This document shows, one piece after another, positions 1 through 8,335 of a stretch of DNA of 64,000 nucleotides. The stretch is from Hamadaea sp013361475. Its GTDB lineage: Bacteria; Actinomycetota; Actinomycetes; Mycobacteriales; Micromonosporaceae. The first letter of the stretch is position 1; the number at the start of each line of letters is the position of its first letter. The stretch covers positions 313,766 to 377,765 of the forward strand of contig NZ_JBFAHM010000011.1 in the NCBI RefSeq assembly GCF_040654195.1, in the 5' to 3' direction. Position numbers and translations under genes: made by a program. The notes beneath the pieces are model-generated. The model saw nothing but the letters and a program-made list of their open reading frames with translations, was not told where the DNA came from and searched no databases.

Positions 1-2
1 CG

Positions 3-485
3 CGTGGTTGGTGCCGGGTTCACAAGACCGCCAACGTCCTGGCCGCGCTGCCCAAGTCAGCACACTCCGGCGCGAAGGCCGTCCTGGCTGAGATCTACAA
101 CGCCGAGGACAAGCGCCACGCTCAGGCCGCGGCCGGCAGATTCGCCGCCGCCTACGGAGCCAAGTTCACCAAGGCCACCGCGAAGGTCACCGACGATCTG
201 GACATGCTGCTGATGTTCTACGACTTCCCCGCCGAGTACTGGGTGCACCTGCGCACGTCCGACCCGATCGAGTCGACGTTCGCCACCGTCAGGCGTCGCA
301 CCCGTGTCACCAAAGGCCCTGGCAGCCGCGCCGCAGGCCTGGCCATGGCGTTCACGCTCATCGAATCGGCCCGGGACCGGTGGCGGGCGGTCAACACCCC
401 GCACCTGGTCGCCCTCGTCCGTGCCGGTGCGACCTTCGTTAACGGTCACCTCGTTGAGCGAGCGTGCCAGGCGGCCGCCGTATGA
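3..485 (+). CDS. IS256-family (Mutator-type) transposase, C-terminal part, cut by window edge
   Basis: The open frame enters from the left edge and encodes about 160 residues of a DDE transposase C-terminus. The stretches HKTANVLAALPKS, LLMFYDFPAEYW, DPIESTFATVR and TKGPGSRAAGLAMAF are typical of actinobacterial IS256/Mutator transposases, which carry out cut-and-paste or copy-paste movement of their own element. Only the end of the catalytic core is present; the N-terminal part lies outside the window, so completeness cannot be judged. The stop codon overlaps the start of the next small gene by ATGA. Confidence 0.85.
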   Translation, partial: RGWCRVHKTANVLAALPKSAHSGAKAVLAEIYNAEDKRHAQAAAGRFAAAYGAKFTKATAKVTDDLDMLLMFYDFPAEYWVHLRTSDPIESTFATVRRRTRVTKGPGSRAAGLAMAFTLIESARDRWRAVNTPHLVALVRAGATFVNGHLVERACQAAAV

Positions 486-868
486 ACACGCCGCCACGCT
501 CGGCCGCCAGTAAGCAGCGGCCAACCGACAAGCTGACTGCGCTGCGGCTCGGTCAGCGCCTGGTCGCCGAGGTGCCGGCCTCCGGGCCGGGCCGACGCGC
601 GTTCGTCGACATCACGCCGTCGACCGGCCCCGTCGACACCGACGCCCAGGCGCAGGGCTGGAGGCGCCCCGACCACGCCCGCACGTTCCGCCTACGGCAA
701 TGGGATTACGAAGCCGATCTTGTCGACCTCTTCGACTACGACATCGGCGCTGTCCTGATCAGGGAAGCGAACGCGGAAGGCGAACCTGAACTAACCGCGA
801 TGCTGCAGACCTGGCAACTGAGTCCCGACCAATTCCTCTATCCATGGCAAACCAACGATCCGAGGTAG
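482..868 (+). CDS. hypothetical protein coupled to the IS256 transposase
   Basis: This 128-residue protein is not recognised. Its ATG overlaps the transposase stop (ATGA), which suggests translational coupling and that it may be a passenger of, or directly next to, the insertion sequence. The N-terminus is basic and polar. The C-terminal half is acidic, with a DLVDLFDYDIGAVL stretch and a WQLSPDQFLYPW ending. No signal peptide, membrane segment or known motif is visible. An ATG 18 bases upstream is also in frame but would overlap the transposase further. Confidence 0.55.
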   Translation: MNTPPRSAASKQRPTDKLTALRLGQRLVAEVPASGPGRRAFVDITPSTGPVDTDAQAQGWRRPDHARTFRLRQWDYEADLVDLFDYDIGAVLIREANAEGEPELTAMLQTWQLSPDQFLYPWQTNDPR

Positions 869-1289
869 GCCCAGACCAAGGACCCATCCACAGGTCTTGA
901 CAATTCATCCCCTACCTCGCCGGACACCGTCCTACACGGTGATTAGGTCGCATGTCCCAATCAGCGGTCGTGGCGTCATAGGGTCTGGAACGGCCAAGTC
1001 TGATGAGCCATCCATCGACAACTCCCTCTACGCCATATCCCAGACCCATGGGCCTCACCGGTTCGACGAACCACCGGATCGGGCGAGCTTGAAACGTAGG
1101 ACGCCCTCTCGAGGCGTGCGGCAAGGGCGCTGGATGCTCGAACGGCTCCAGCTTCGCCAAGGCCGTCAGGGACAAACCTGGCTGACCTGACGGCACTGCT
1201 CAACCGCGGCGCGGACTTCACGGAGGAATCGGAGGCTGCTGAAGGGATCACAAAGGCGGGCAGCGTCCGCGCCTACGTGTCCAAGAAGG
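869..1289. other. gene-poor stretch between two insertion sequences
   Basis: No convincing complete gene is present. From about 1170 to the left end of the next insertion sequence one plus-strand frame has coding-like composition (NLADLTALLNRGADF, then SVRAYVSKKAMSLPS). This could be the stump of a gene interrupted by the element at 1290, but no family is recognised. Confidence 0.4.
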
Positions 1290-1299
1290 CAATGAGCCT
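1290..1299. repeat. left terminal inverted repeat of the IS
   Basis: CAATGAGCCT is the exact reverse complement of 2296-2305 and lies 135 bases before the transposase start. Confidence 0.65.
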
Positions 1300-1378
1300 T
1301 CCGAGCAAACGCGTTGTGACGCTAGGTAAGCGTCCACCTGCGACACGCCAAACTCGTTGCCCTGCAAGCAAAATAGGC

Positions 1379-1431
1379 AAGCCCCTGTATGAAGTGGTCA
1401 TCTCACTGATCAACTTCACAGACAGGGGCTT
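1379..1431. repeat. subterminal hairpin in front of the transposase
   Basis: AAGCCCCTGT (1379-1388) pairs with ACAGGGGCTT (1422-1431), and GAAGT pairs with ACTTC inside it. The stem ends three bases before the GTG start. It could block read-through transcription or translation from outside promoters, a known way for insertion sequences to limit transposase; that role is inferred here. Confidence 0.6.
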
Positions 1432-1434
1432 CGC

Positions 1435-2265
1435 GTGACCTCCAGTGTCACATACTCCGCCGTGCTCGATGTCCGCCGGGAGACCGTAGTGTTCTTGTCG
1501 AGCCTGCTGCACGCCCACCGGCGCGCGGTCGGGACCCGCACCGGCACCCGCGCGCTCAGCTGCTTCAGGCAGGCCATACTCGTGCTGCGCTGGTTCCTCG
1601 ACGGCACCCGTCTGGCCCAGCTGGCCCGCGACAACGGCATCAGCCGCTCGACCGCCTACGACTACCTGCACGAGGGCATCGACCTGCTCGCCGAACGCAA
1701 ACCCAGCCTGCACACCGCGCTGCTGGCCGCCAAGATGGCCGGACACACCCACATCAACGTCGACGGCACGCTGCTAAGCACCGACCGCTGCCACATCCCC
1801 GGCCCGACCCCCGGCGTCGACCTGTGGTGGAGCGGAAAACATCATCACCACGGCGGGAACGTGCAGATCGTGTCCACCCCCGACGGATGGCCGATCTGGG
1901 CCTCCGACGTACGCCCCGGCCGCGAACACGACACCACCTGCCTGCGCACCCACGAAGACATGCTGCCCGCCCTGCGCGAGTGGACCGACGACGACCTGCC
2001 CGCCCTGGCCGACCTGGGCTACGAAGGCGAACCCGACGTCTTCATCCTGCCGATCAAGAAACCCGACGGCGGCAAGCTCACCGACGCCCAACGCCAGCAC
2101 AACTGGCTGCACGCGTACGCCCGAGCCCGCGCCGAACAGGCCAACTCCCTACTCAAGACCACCTTCAAAGCGCTCCGGCGGATCAGCCTGTCACCCGACG
2201 TCATCGGCAAGATCGCCGCCGCCGCACCCGTCCTACTACACGTCGACCACGCTCGCACCACATAA
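1435..2265 (+). CDS. IS5-family DDE transposase (DDE_Tnp_4 type)
   Basis: This 276-residue transposase has an N-terminal helix-turn-helix (about 55-85, LAQLARDNGISRSTAYDYL), followed by an RNase H-like DDE domain. The likely catalytic acids are the Asp in NVDGTLL (about residue 106), the Asp in LADLGYEGE and the Glu in RARAEQANSLLK. It starts at a GTG directly after the subterminal hairpin. It looks intact and of full family length, so the element may still be active. Confidence 0.85.
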   Translation: MTSSVTYSAVLDVRRETVVFLSSLLHAHRRAVGTRTGTRALSCFRQAILVLRWFLDGTRLAQLARDNGISRSTAYDYLHEGIDLLAERKPSLHTALLAAKMAGHTHINVDGTLLSTDRCHIPGPTPGVDLWWSGKHHHHGGNVQIVSTPDGWPIWASDVRPGREHDTTCLRTHEDMLPALREWTDDDLPALADLGYEGEPDVFILPIKKPDGGKLTDAQRQHNWLHAYARARAEQANSLLKTTFKALRRISLSPDVIGKIAAAAPVLLHVDHARTT

Positions 2266-2295
2266 CCACGCTCGGTAATCAGAACCTGGGCGGAG

Positions 2296-2305
2296 AGGCT
2301 CATTG
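2296..2305. repeat. right terminal inverted repeat of the IS
   Basis: AGGCTCATTG mirrors 1290-1299. It lies 30 bases after the transposase stop and 25 bases before the next gene. Confidence 0.65.
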
Positions 2306-2329
2306 ACACGGGATAGATACCCTTGATCA

Positions 2330-2818
2330 GTGGGCGGAGCCTCGGTGCGAAGCATCTGGCAGAACATCTGGATGCCGCTCTTTCTCATGTCGTTCGTCGG
2401 ACTCTTCTGCGTGCTCTTGCTCGACTCGCAGGAGGGCACGCCCAGTGCTGGCGGCTGGGCGCTCGCTCTCGCGGTGGGTGTACCCGGTGTCGTCGCGGCG
2501 ATCCGGCTGACCCGCGTCGGCGTCTTCGCCACTTCGCGGGGTCTGCTCGTTCGCGGAGTCTTGCGTACTCGCACCTTCGCCTGGCCGCAGATCGCCGGTG
2601 TGACGAGCGCCCAAATGAGGAGTCTTCGGGGCCAGTACTACTACTTCCCGGCCCTCATCTACCACCCGGCGTACCGCGTATCCAGCACGATCGAGCACGA
2701 GATGTATGCAGGCGGCACTCGGTTGGCTGGCATCTGGCTCTTCGCTAACAGCCCCGCCGGCGCGGAGCAGTGGGCTGTGCGAATCCGCGAACTGGTCGCA
2801 GCCCACGCGGCTGAATGA
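2330..2818 (+). CDS. small membrane protein with a bacterial PH-like domain
   Basis: The 162-residue protein has two predicted membrane helices near its N-terminus (about 12-29 and 41-60). A soluble beta-rich C-terminal part (about 65-160, FATSRGLLVRGVLRTRTFAWPQIAGV) resembles the bacterial PH/DUF2581-like fold of small actinobacterial membrane proteins. No enzymatic motif is visible. It starts at GTG 2330 or 2345, only 25 bases after the insertion-sequence end, so its native promoter may have been replaced by the insertion. Confidence 0.6.
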   Translation: MGGASVRSIWQNIWMPLFLMSFVGLFCVLLLDSQEGTPSAGGWALALAVGVPGVVAAIRLTRVGVFATSRGLLVRGVLRTRTFAWPQIAGVTSAQMRSLRGQYYYFPALIYHPAYRVSSTIEHEMYAGGTRLAGIWLFANSPAGAEQWAVRIRELVAAHAAE

Positions 2819-3278
2819 AGCCTCCTGAGCGGCCGCGGGCTTCACGTACATCCCGTGCAGCGCAACATGCGGCATGTCGTGATCGGACGATCACATAGTC
2901 ACAGACCGCGATCAGGACCTTGCGCGGAATGGCTCAATGGCCATGAAGACCGACACCGAAGCGGCCGGAAAAAGATCGCTGGGTGACAGGCGGAGTGGGC
3001 CTCGACGTTCGGAACGGCAAGATCGTCTCCATGGTGTCCGCGAGTGGCGATATCACTGTTGACGACATGCAGGCGATGGGGAGTCCGAATCCCACGCGGA
3101 GCCATCGACGTCGGCGGCAACCTCGACGCAGAAGTCAACATCGGGCAATAAGCCCGCGCCAACGGGATCAAACAACTCACCGTTCCGACAACGAACCGCC
3201 ATGCCGTATGTGTCGGCGACATACCCGACCGGCGATGATCACCCCGGACAAATGCCGAGGCAATAGGAGGCACCTAGT
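2819..3278. other. no intact gene; possible decayed coding remnant
   Basis: A plus-strand reading that begins GVGLDVRNGKIVSMVSASGD (about 2990-3080) ends in a poor frame. After a frame change, RGAIDVGGNLDAEVNIGQ (about 3095-3150) runs into TAA, and the same frame then continues ARANGIKQLTVPTTNRHAVC. This pattern fits the tail of a frameshifted gene with a premature stop. The family is not recognised. Confidence 0.3.
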
Positions 3279-3968
3279 TCAGGCCCGTAGTGAGCCGGTC
3301 CGCGTCTGCTCGTGATACCACAGACAGACCACTGTTGCTTGGCCACCGTCATATCGTTCGATGAACCATATTCTGGGCAGGTCGTCCTTCACGATGGGAG
3401 CGTACGTAAGGAACATCTCCTTGCATGACTTATTCGCCACCTCCTCAACAAAGAACAGTCCCCGACGATCCTCAGGCGGTTCGAACTCGCCGACAACCTC
3501 GGCCACATGTGACTCGGTACAGGGAACGCCAAGTAGCTCGGTGAGCGAGGACCCCGCCGCGTACTCTTTGATGCAATCACCCGCTCGCAGGGACCCGATC
3601 GGGATAGCACCAGCGGCGACGATGCGGCCCGACGCATCACGTGTAGCCTCACGTGAGGGCAGGCCGACGAACATCACCATGGCCAAGAGGACGGCCCAGA
3701 CTGCTCCCAACACGATGCCCGCAATAGCTTGAGCCTTGCCTCGCTGGCCAGTCTCCGTCACCCGCCGCAGCGCGACGATTCCTAGGACCACGGCGGGGAT
3801 GCCGGCGCCAGCGGGGGTGATGCCGAGAGCCAGCGATGCGACCGCCAGTCCGTTCGTGCCGTCTGGTGCATCGATAACGCCTTTGCGTCCTTCGGCCGGG
3901 CCAAAATGTGAGGTCACGGCGTGCGACGCTACAGGACGTGTTGTTGCAAGGTAAGAGGCGCCATGCAT
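3279..3968 (-). CDS. DUF4190 / septum-formation domain membrane protein
   Basis: A DUF4190 segment with two membrane helices (NGLAVASLALGI and AIAGIVLGAVWAVLLAMVMF) is followed by an extracytoplasmic septum-formation-type domain. That domain carries the signature GDCIKEY, then VPCTESHVAEVVGEF, and a later Cys pair (KSCKEM, VVCLWY). Such proteins are common in actinomycetes; the exact role of the family is not established. I chose the ATG at 3968 (MHGASY) because the upstream in-frame extension to 4076 has no domain character. Confidence 0.7.
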   Translation of the reverse strand: MHGASYLATTRPVASHAVTSHFGPAEGRKGVIDAPDGTNGLAVASLALGITPAGAGIPAVVLGIVALRRVTETGQRGKAQAIAGIVLGAVWAVLLAMVMFVGLPSREATRDASGRIVAAGAIPIGSLRAGDCIKEYAAGSSLTELLGVPCTESHVAEVVGEFEPPEDRRGLFFVEEVANKSCKEMFLTYAPIVKDDLPRIWFIERYDGGQATVVCLWYHEQTRTGSLRA

Positions 3969-4118
3969 GACACGAGATCGGTCCGTCGGCTGCACCTGTG
4001 CGGACGTATGCCGCCCCGGTCCCCGTTCAAGCTCGGCGTGCACGACCGCGGTCAAGCCCTGGAACTCGCCCGCCACATGGGTGTGCTGTAGGCCGGCCAG
4101 GAAGAGGCCGCGGTCCGG

Positions 4119-4943
4119 TCAGCGGCCGTAGCCGAAGGTTAGGCTGCCGTCGTCGGTTAGGACCACGACCGGGCCGCTGCCCGGCTGCCAGCCCTCCGGC
4201 ACGACGAAGACGCGTTTGTCGATGCGGTCGAGCAGCCGCAACCCGGCGTACCGGTAGGACCGGCCGTCGTGGTTCCGCAGGATCGAGGGATCCTCGAGTA
4301 GCGCCACCGGTTTGTCACTGGAGACTTCGACGGAGATCTTCTCCGTGGCGCTTCCGGCGATGTAGTCAGCGGCGAGCTGGTTGCCCAGCACCTCGGCCCG
4401 GTTCGACGCGGTCCAGAACAACAGCACCCCGAAGATGAGGACGGCGAATAGCTGCATCGCCGGCGATGGCTCGGGCTGGAACCGAAGCCGGTACGCATAA
4501 ATGAGCAGACCGAGCCCCGCCGCAAGCGTGACTGGGAACAACTGGAAGGCCACCTCGTCCCATACAGATCTGGTCGCGTACACGAGAACGGGAAGCGCGA
4601 TGGCGATGGCGGCAAGCAGCCACGGCACCCAGCGGCGTGGCTGCCACCCGGCCGCGACCCTGGCGCGGACGGCCCGGTCGGCCGCGACCGCTGCGAGCCC
4701 GGCGACGCCGATGGCCAGCAACAACTGCAGTACCGGTCCCACACTGCGCAACAGGTAGTCCCGAGTGCTCATGCCGAGAATCGACTCGTCAATGCCCAGG
4801 GCGGCCGCCTGCGACTCCGCGCGCCGCCATCCGAAGTACACGAGCAGGGCGGTGATCACGGTGACGTTGGCCAGTAACAGAACCAGTTGCCGGGACAGCT
4901 CGCGGGTGGTGGTCGTGTCGGCGGGAGCGGATGTCTCGGTCAC
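4119..4943 (-). CDS. multi-pass membrane protein, unrecognised
   Basis: The 274-residue protein has a short cytoplasmic N-terminus and about five hydrophobic helices (about residues 20-38, 68-86, 104-122, 132-150 and 164-180). A soluble C-terminal domain of about 90 residues follows. It starts at a GTG that overlaps the stop of the upstream lipoprotein gene by GTGA, so the two are co-translated and probably act together at the membrane. No transporter or enzyme signature is seen. Confidence 0.65.
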   Translation of the reverse strand: MTETSAPADTTTTRELSRQLVLLLANVTVITALLVYFGWRRAESQAAALGIDESILGMSTRDYLLRSVGPVLQLLLAIGVAGLAAVAADRAVRARVAAGWQPRRWVPWLLAAIAIALPVLVYATRSVWDEVAFQLFPVTLAAGLGLLIYAYRLRFQPEPSPAMQLFAVLIFGVLLFWTASNRAEVLGNQLAADYIAGSATEKISVEVSSDKPVALLEDPSILRNHDGRSYRYAGLRLLDRIDKRVFVVPEGWQPGSGPVVVLTDDGSLTFGYGR

Positions 4944-5539
4944 GATGCCTCGCGGGGATTGTCGGGAGAGGTCAGCCAGTTTTCCTCATACGCGCTTGGC
5001 TGCGCATCAGACTTGCGGACGGCACATCTGATCGAGTCGCGTGACTTGCGGTTGAGGGTGCTAGAGACGGAGCGGAACAGTTCGCACACGTGCCAGCTCG
5101 AATATCCCTTGCCCGAACTCTCGCCCGTCCGCCACGACACACCGGCCCAACCGGCCGGATACCGATCTTTATGCTGCGCGACCAAGTTCCAAATCTTCTG
5201 CGCGTCGGACGTCTTGCCCCGGCACAGCAGGACCCCGGCCTGGAACAGGATGACGTCACGCGGCTCGGCCAGGTATTTGTAGTTCTCGTCGAGCAGCTCC
5301 TGCGCCTTGGTGCAGTGGTCGCCGTCCAGCTCGTCGTAGATCGCGTTCTCGACGTTCGCATCGACGGAGCGATCACCACCGGGCAGGCCGAAGCCGTAGT
5401 TCGGCTTCTTGGACGCTTGTGCGGACGCCACTGCGGTGGGCGTACCGGCCGGCGGCGTGCAGTCGGCTTGCGAGCATCCGGCCAGCAGCAACGCCGCTGC
5501 CGTCAGCAGAGTGCCGAGACGGCGGGTAGGAGTCGTCAT
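4940..5539 (-). CDS. secreted lipoprotein, unrecognised
   Basis: The protein begins MTTPTRRLGTLLTAAALLLAGC, a classic lipoprotein signal peptide with lipobox LLAGC (Cys22). About 175 residues follow, with a Cys-containing body and a helical ELDGDHCTKAQELLDENYKYL region that may be a TPR-like helix pair. It lies upstream of, and overlaps, the membrane protein gene at 4119-4943. A longer in-frame start at 5590 is rejected because the signal peptide defines the start at 5539. Confidence 0.65.
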   Translation of the reverse strand: MTTPTRRLGTLLTAAALLLAGCSQADCTPPAGTPTAVASAQASKKPNYGFGLPGGDRSVDANVENAIYDELDGDHCTKAQELLDENYKYLAEPRDVILFQAGVLLCRGKTSDAQKIWNLVAQHKDRYPAGWAGVSWRTGESSGKGYSSWHVCELFRSVSSTLNRKSRDSIRCAVRKSDAQPSAYEENWLTSPDNPREAS

Positions 5540-5989
5540 GAGCGACGACGGTAGCGGCGAATCCGCCTTCCTCGTGACCCTGCGTCGCAATGATGACCAT
5601 GAACTCCGCGGGCATGAAGGCGTCTGTGAAATGCCGCCAACGGCCAGCAGGACGCCGCCTGCTCGACCGCCAGGTCGACGGCCTGATCATCAGGTCGGGC
5701 AACCGAACCGATGACCCGCGGCCGCGTCGCCCTGACCCGCGCAGCACGTGCTCGAGCCGTTCCTCGCCGTGCACCAACGGCCCCCACTGACTACCGTCAC
5801 CCTGCCCCTTGCTGGAGATGGGCGCGTGGCCGGACGATGTCTGGTCGCGGCGGTCAACGGCGAGCGGCAGACGCACGAACTCATCCGCGCATCCCGCGAA
5901 CTCAAGATCCGCGCGCCCGCGGTCGGCTTCACCGCTGCGGTTGGCGTCGACGAGGAACGGCCGAGCAGGCCGCCGAACCGGAGGCGTGG
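5540..5989. other. 450-base stretch without a convincing gene
   Basis: Several frames are open because of the high GC content. One plus-strand frame around 5760-5960 reads protein-like (LAGDGRVAGRCLVAAVNGER), but it has no family resemblance and runs into the lectin gene on the other strand. It may be a gene remnant. Confidence 0.35.
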
Positions 5990-6544
5990 TCAGTACTGGA
6001 CGAGGGTCCAGCTTTCGCGGAGGTCGGTTGTCTCGACGTAGAGCAGCTGAACGGTGGAGCCATTGCCGTCGCCGGCCGGGTAGAGGGCTCTGTTGGACTG
6101 GACGCCCTGGATGCGCCGGCCACCGTCGGGCATCGATTTGAGCGACCACATCTGGTTGTACTGGGTGGGCGGGTAGCAATCCCAGAGTTGCAGCGGCGTG
6201 CCGTCGACACCGCCCCACTGGGCAGGGGCGTCGAGGCAGGTTCCGCTGGCGTCGTTGATGACTTCGAAGGAATCGTCGGTCAGCCAGTGCAGATACCACA
6301 TCTGGTTGTGCTGGGTCGGCGGATAGCAGTCCCAGATCTGGATGCGGGTGCCGTTGGCGCCGTTGCCTTGCGCTGCGGCGTCCAGGCAGCGGTGGTTGGC
6401 GTTGTTCACGATGTAGTACGGGCCCCAGTCGCCTGCTGCCGGGACATAGTTTGCGGAAGCGGCGGTGGCCGGCATGACCAGGCTCGCGGCGAGTGTGACC
6501 AGGCCGAGACCGGCCCGCGTGACAGAACGGATCCAGCGATTCAT
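5990..6544 (-). CDS. secreted ricin-type beta-trefoil lectin
   Basis: A signal peptide (about 1-32, ending PATAASA) is followed by a single ricin-B/CBM13 beta-trefoil domain. The QxW repeats are visible as QIWDCYPPTQHNQMW and QLWDCYPPTQYNQMW, with a third degenerate repeat at the C-terminus (YVETTDLRESWTLV). It is probably an extracellular carbohydrate-binding protein. No catalytic domain is attached, which is unusual since such domains normally decorate glycosidases. The ATG at 6544 was chosen because it gives a clean signal peptide. Confidence 0.85.
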   Translation of the reverse strand: MNRWIRSVTRAGLGLVTLAASLVMPATAASANYVPAAGDWGPYYIVNNANHRCLDAAAQGNGANGTRIQIWDCYPPTQHNQMWYLHWLTDDSFEVINDASGTCLDAPAQWGGVDGTPLQLWDCYPPTQYNQMWSLKSMPDGGRRIQGVQSNRALYPAGDGNGSTVQLLYVETTDLRESWTLVQY

Positions 6545-6996
6545 GGGTGCTCCTTTTGTTCGGCACGGCGGCACCGGGGCCGTCGATGACCGCGATCAGC
6601 GATCACACCGGCAGCATCCACCTTCGGCAGTCCCGGCCGCACGGGACGAAGTCCTGATCCGTTCGGGACAATCCCGCACCGGGATCGGGGCCGGTTGTCG
6701 CGGTCGGGCGGATCGGTCACATCGGAACCTGGCCACGATCGCTCACGCTCTTGCGCCGTGAGAGTCCGCGGCCCGGCCGTCCGGACCCGGGCCGCCCGCC
6801 ATATGCCCGTCGGGCTGTGGGGCCTTCTCGACGCGCCGCCTGATGCGGGAGAGTCGTCGCTGCCTGCGCGCCGATCATGCACCATGAACCCGTGCCGTCT
6901 CGGAGTCACCCCTTCGATTGGCCCACCGGAATACGGCAATTGCGTACAAATGGAAACGAGAGCCGGATATCGCCGAGTACTTGGTGGGCAAAGCTC
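6545..6996. other. gene-poor stretch
   Basis: Nothing convincing up to about 6920. From 6925 to 6990 one frame reads IAYKWKREPDIAEYLVGKAHG, while the next coding-like segment is in another frame. This suggests a frameshifted N-terminal part of the gene at 6997. Confidence 0.3.
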
Positions 6997-7302
6997 ATGG
7001 GCGGACGGGGAGCGTTGCTGGGCGTCCCGCTCGGCAACGCGACGTACCAAAACATCAACTTCGGGCTCTTCCGGATCTTGATCCCGGTCGACCAGTTGTG
7101 GGACGCGCTGACGATCCAGGGATACCACGTCCAGCAGCACGTGTTCGACCCGGTTCAGCTGTCCGGCGCGGCCACGGCAAGCGTTACGGGCAACGTACTG
7201 GCCTACAAGTGGCCATGCCAGCCGCCGGCTGGGACTCCGGTGACCTATCCGCCACCTCCGCCACGACCGGCTGTCCGCCGCCTGCTCACTCGTCGGCGGT
7301 AG
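6997..7302 (+). CDS. possible small hypothetical protein (or 3' part of a frameshifted gene)
   Basis: This frame has good third-position GC bias over about 85 codons (NATYQNINFGLFRILIPVDQLW, VTGNVLAYKWPCQ) and ends in a proline-rich, basic tail. No family is recognised and there is no strong ribosome binding site. The coding-like segment just upstream lies in a different frame, so this may be the end of a broken gene. Confidence 0.3.
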   Translation: MGGRGALLGVPLGNATYQNINFGLFRILIPVDQLWDALTIQGYHVQQHVFDPVQLSGAATASVTGNVLAYKWPCQPPAGTPVTYPPPPPRPAVRRLLTRRR

Positions 7303-7373
7303 GCCGATCCGAGATGGACAATATCGAGCCCCGGCTTCGCTAAGCGACAGCGTCCCGACGTCGCGCGTCCTGG

Positions 7374-8153
7374 CTACTCGACGACGGCGAGGACGACCTT
7401 GCCGTGTTTGCCGCGAGCTGCAGTGCGGATAAATGCTTCCCCGGCTCGTGCATGGGGGAAGACTGAATCGATCTCGGGTGAAAGGTTCCCCGTGTCGGCC
7501 AGTCGGCCCACCTCGGCCAGGTCCTCACGGTTGGGTTCGACGATGAAGTAGTCGGCGCCGGGTGCCTCGGCGGCGATTGTCACGATCCGGCCCGCGCGGC
7601 TGGCGGAGTGCGCCAATGCCTGGCCCCCCACCGTGTCGAATAGCAGATCGCAGGGCTGCCCGTCCTCCACCAACACTGCGCCCCGGCTGCGGCCCAGTTG
7701 CACCGCCACATGCCCGACACCACCGTGCGCGCCCGTGACGTAGAAGCGTTCACCGGCCGTCAGCCGGCCATGGACGAACAGTGCCTGCCAGGCGCTGAGC
7801 CCGGGCATTGGCAAGGCTGCCGCCTGGACGTGGCTCAGCGAGCCCGGCTTGGGTGCGAGCACCTCCACCGGCACCAGCGCGTACTCAGCCGCTACCCCGT
7901 CGCGGTCGAACGGCGTGAGAGCGAAAACTTCCTCGCCGGCCGAGAACCCGTCGCTGTCCTCGACCACCACGCCGGACAGTTCATAGGACGGGATCGCGGG
8001 TAGCCGGTCGGATGGCCAGTCCAGCTCGCCACGAGTGATCGCCGCAGCGTGGACCCGAACCAGCGCATGTCCTTGACGTGGCTGGGGCGGCGCAATCTCG
8101 TCCAGCCGGAGCCCTTCGATCCCGCCAGGCGCGTGCAGCCGAATCGCCCGCAT
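7374..8153 (-). CDS. MDR-family NADP-dependent oxidoreductase, internally shortened
   Basis: The N-terminal half (RAIRLHAPGGIEGLRLDEI to ALTPFDRDGVAAEY) and the C-terminus (GKHGKVVL) match quinone-oxidoreductase-like medium-chain dehydrogenases without zinc ligands. The nucleotide-binding start GAHGGVGHVAVQLGRSRGA is present. However, only about ten residues separate it from CDLLFDTVGG, whereas relatives have about forty. The second to fourth Rossmann strands therefore appear deleted, and the protein has 260 instead of about 310 residues. It may be non-functional. The start is ATG 8153. Confidence 0.75.
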   Translation of the reverse strand: MRAIRLHAPGGIEGLRLDEIAPPQPRQGHALVRVHAAAITRGELDWPSDRLPAIPSYELSGVVVEDSDGFSAGEEVFALTPFDRDGVAAEYALVPVEVLAPKPGSLSHVQAAALPMPGLSAWQALFVHGRLTAGERFYVTGAHGGVGHVAVQLGRSRGAVLVEDGQPCDLLFDTVGGQALAHSASRAGRIVTIAAEAPGADYFIVEPNREDLAEVGRLADTGNLSPEIDSVFPHARAGEAFIRTAARGKHGKVVLAVVE

Positions 8154-8335
8154 CGTCACCACCGCCTAGTAAGAATCGGCCGGAAAACGCCCCGTCCGGC
8201 ACGCTATCAAGGTGATGCCCGATCGGGTGCAGTAATTCGTCCAGCCGTGGCGTCCGGGCCAGAAATTGTGGGCCCGTCTGCGAACTTCAGACCACGTTGG
8301 CCCCGATGAAAATCCTTGGATGACGGTGCTCCGAC

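Larger units (their letters stand above)
1290..2305 (+). mobile_element. complete IS5-type insertion sequence
   Basis: A single DDE transposase gene (1435-2265) is flanked by matching inverted ends: CAATGAGCCT at 1290-1299 and its reverse complement at 2296-2305. The similarity continues imperfectly inwards (ttccg versus ctccg). An end carrying GAGCCT is reminiscent of the IS1031/IS427 groups of the IS5 family. The length of about 1.0 kb also fits that family. No clear target duplication could be read at the outer edges, so the exact ends may be off by a few bases. Confidence 0.7.

Noticed and set aside
1379..1431. Hairpin arms as the true ends of a transposon
   Set aside because: No matching arm exists beyond the transposase stop; the pair CAATGAGCCT/AGGCTCATTG brackets the gene much better.
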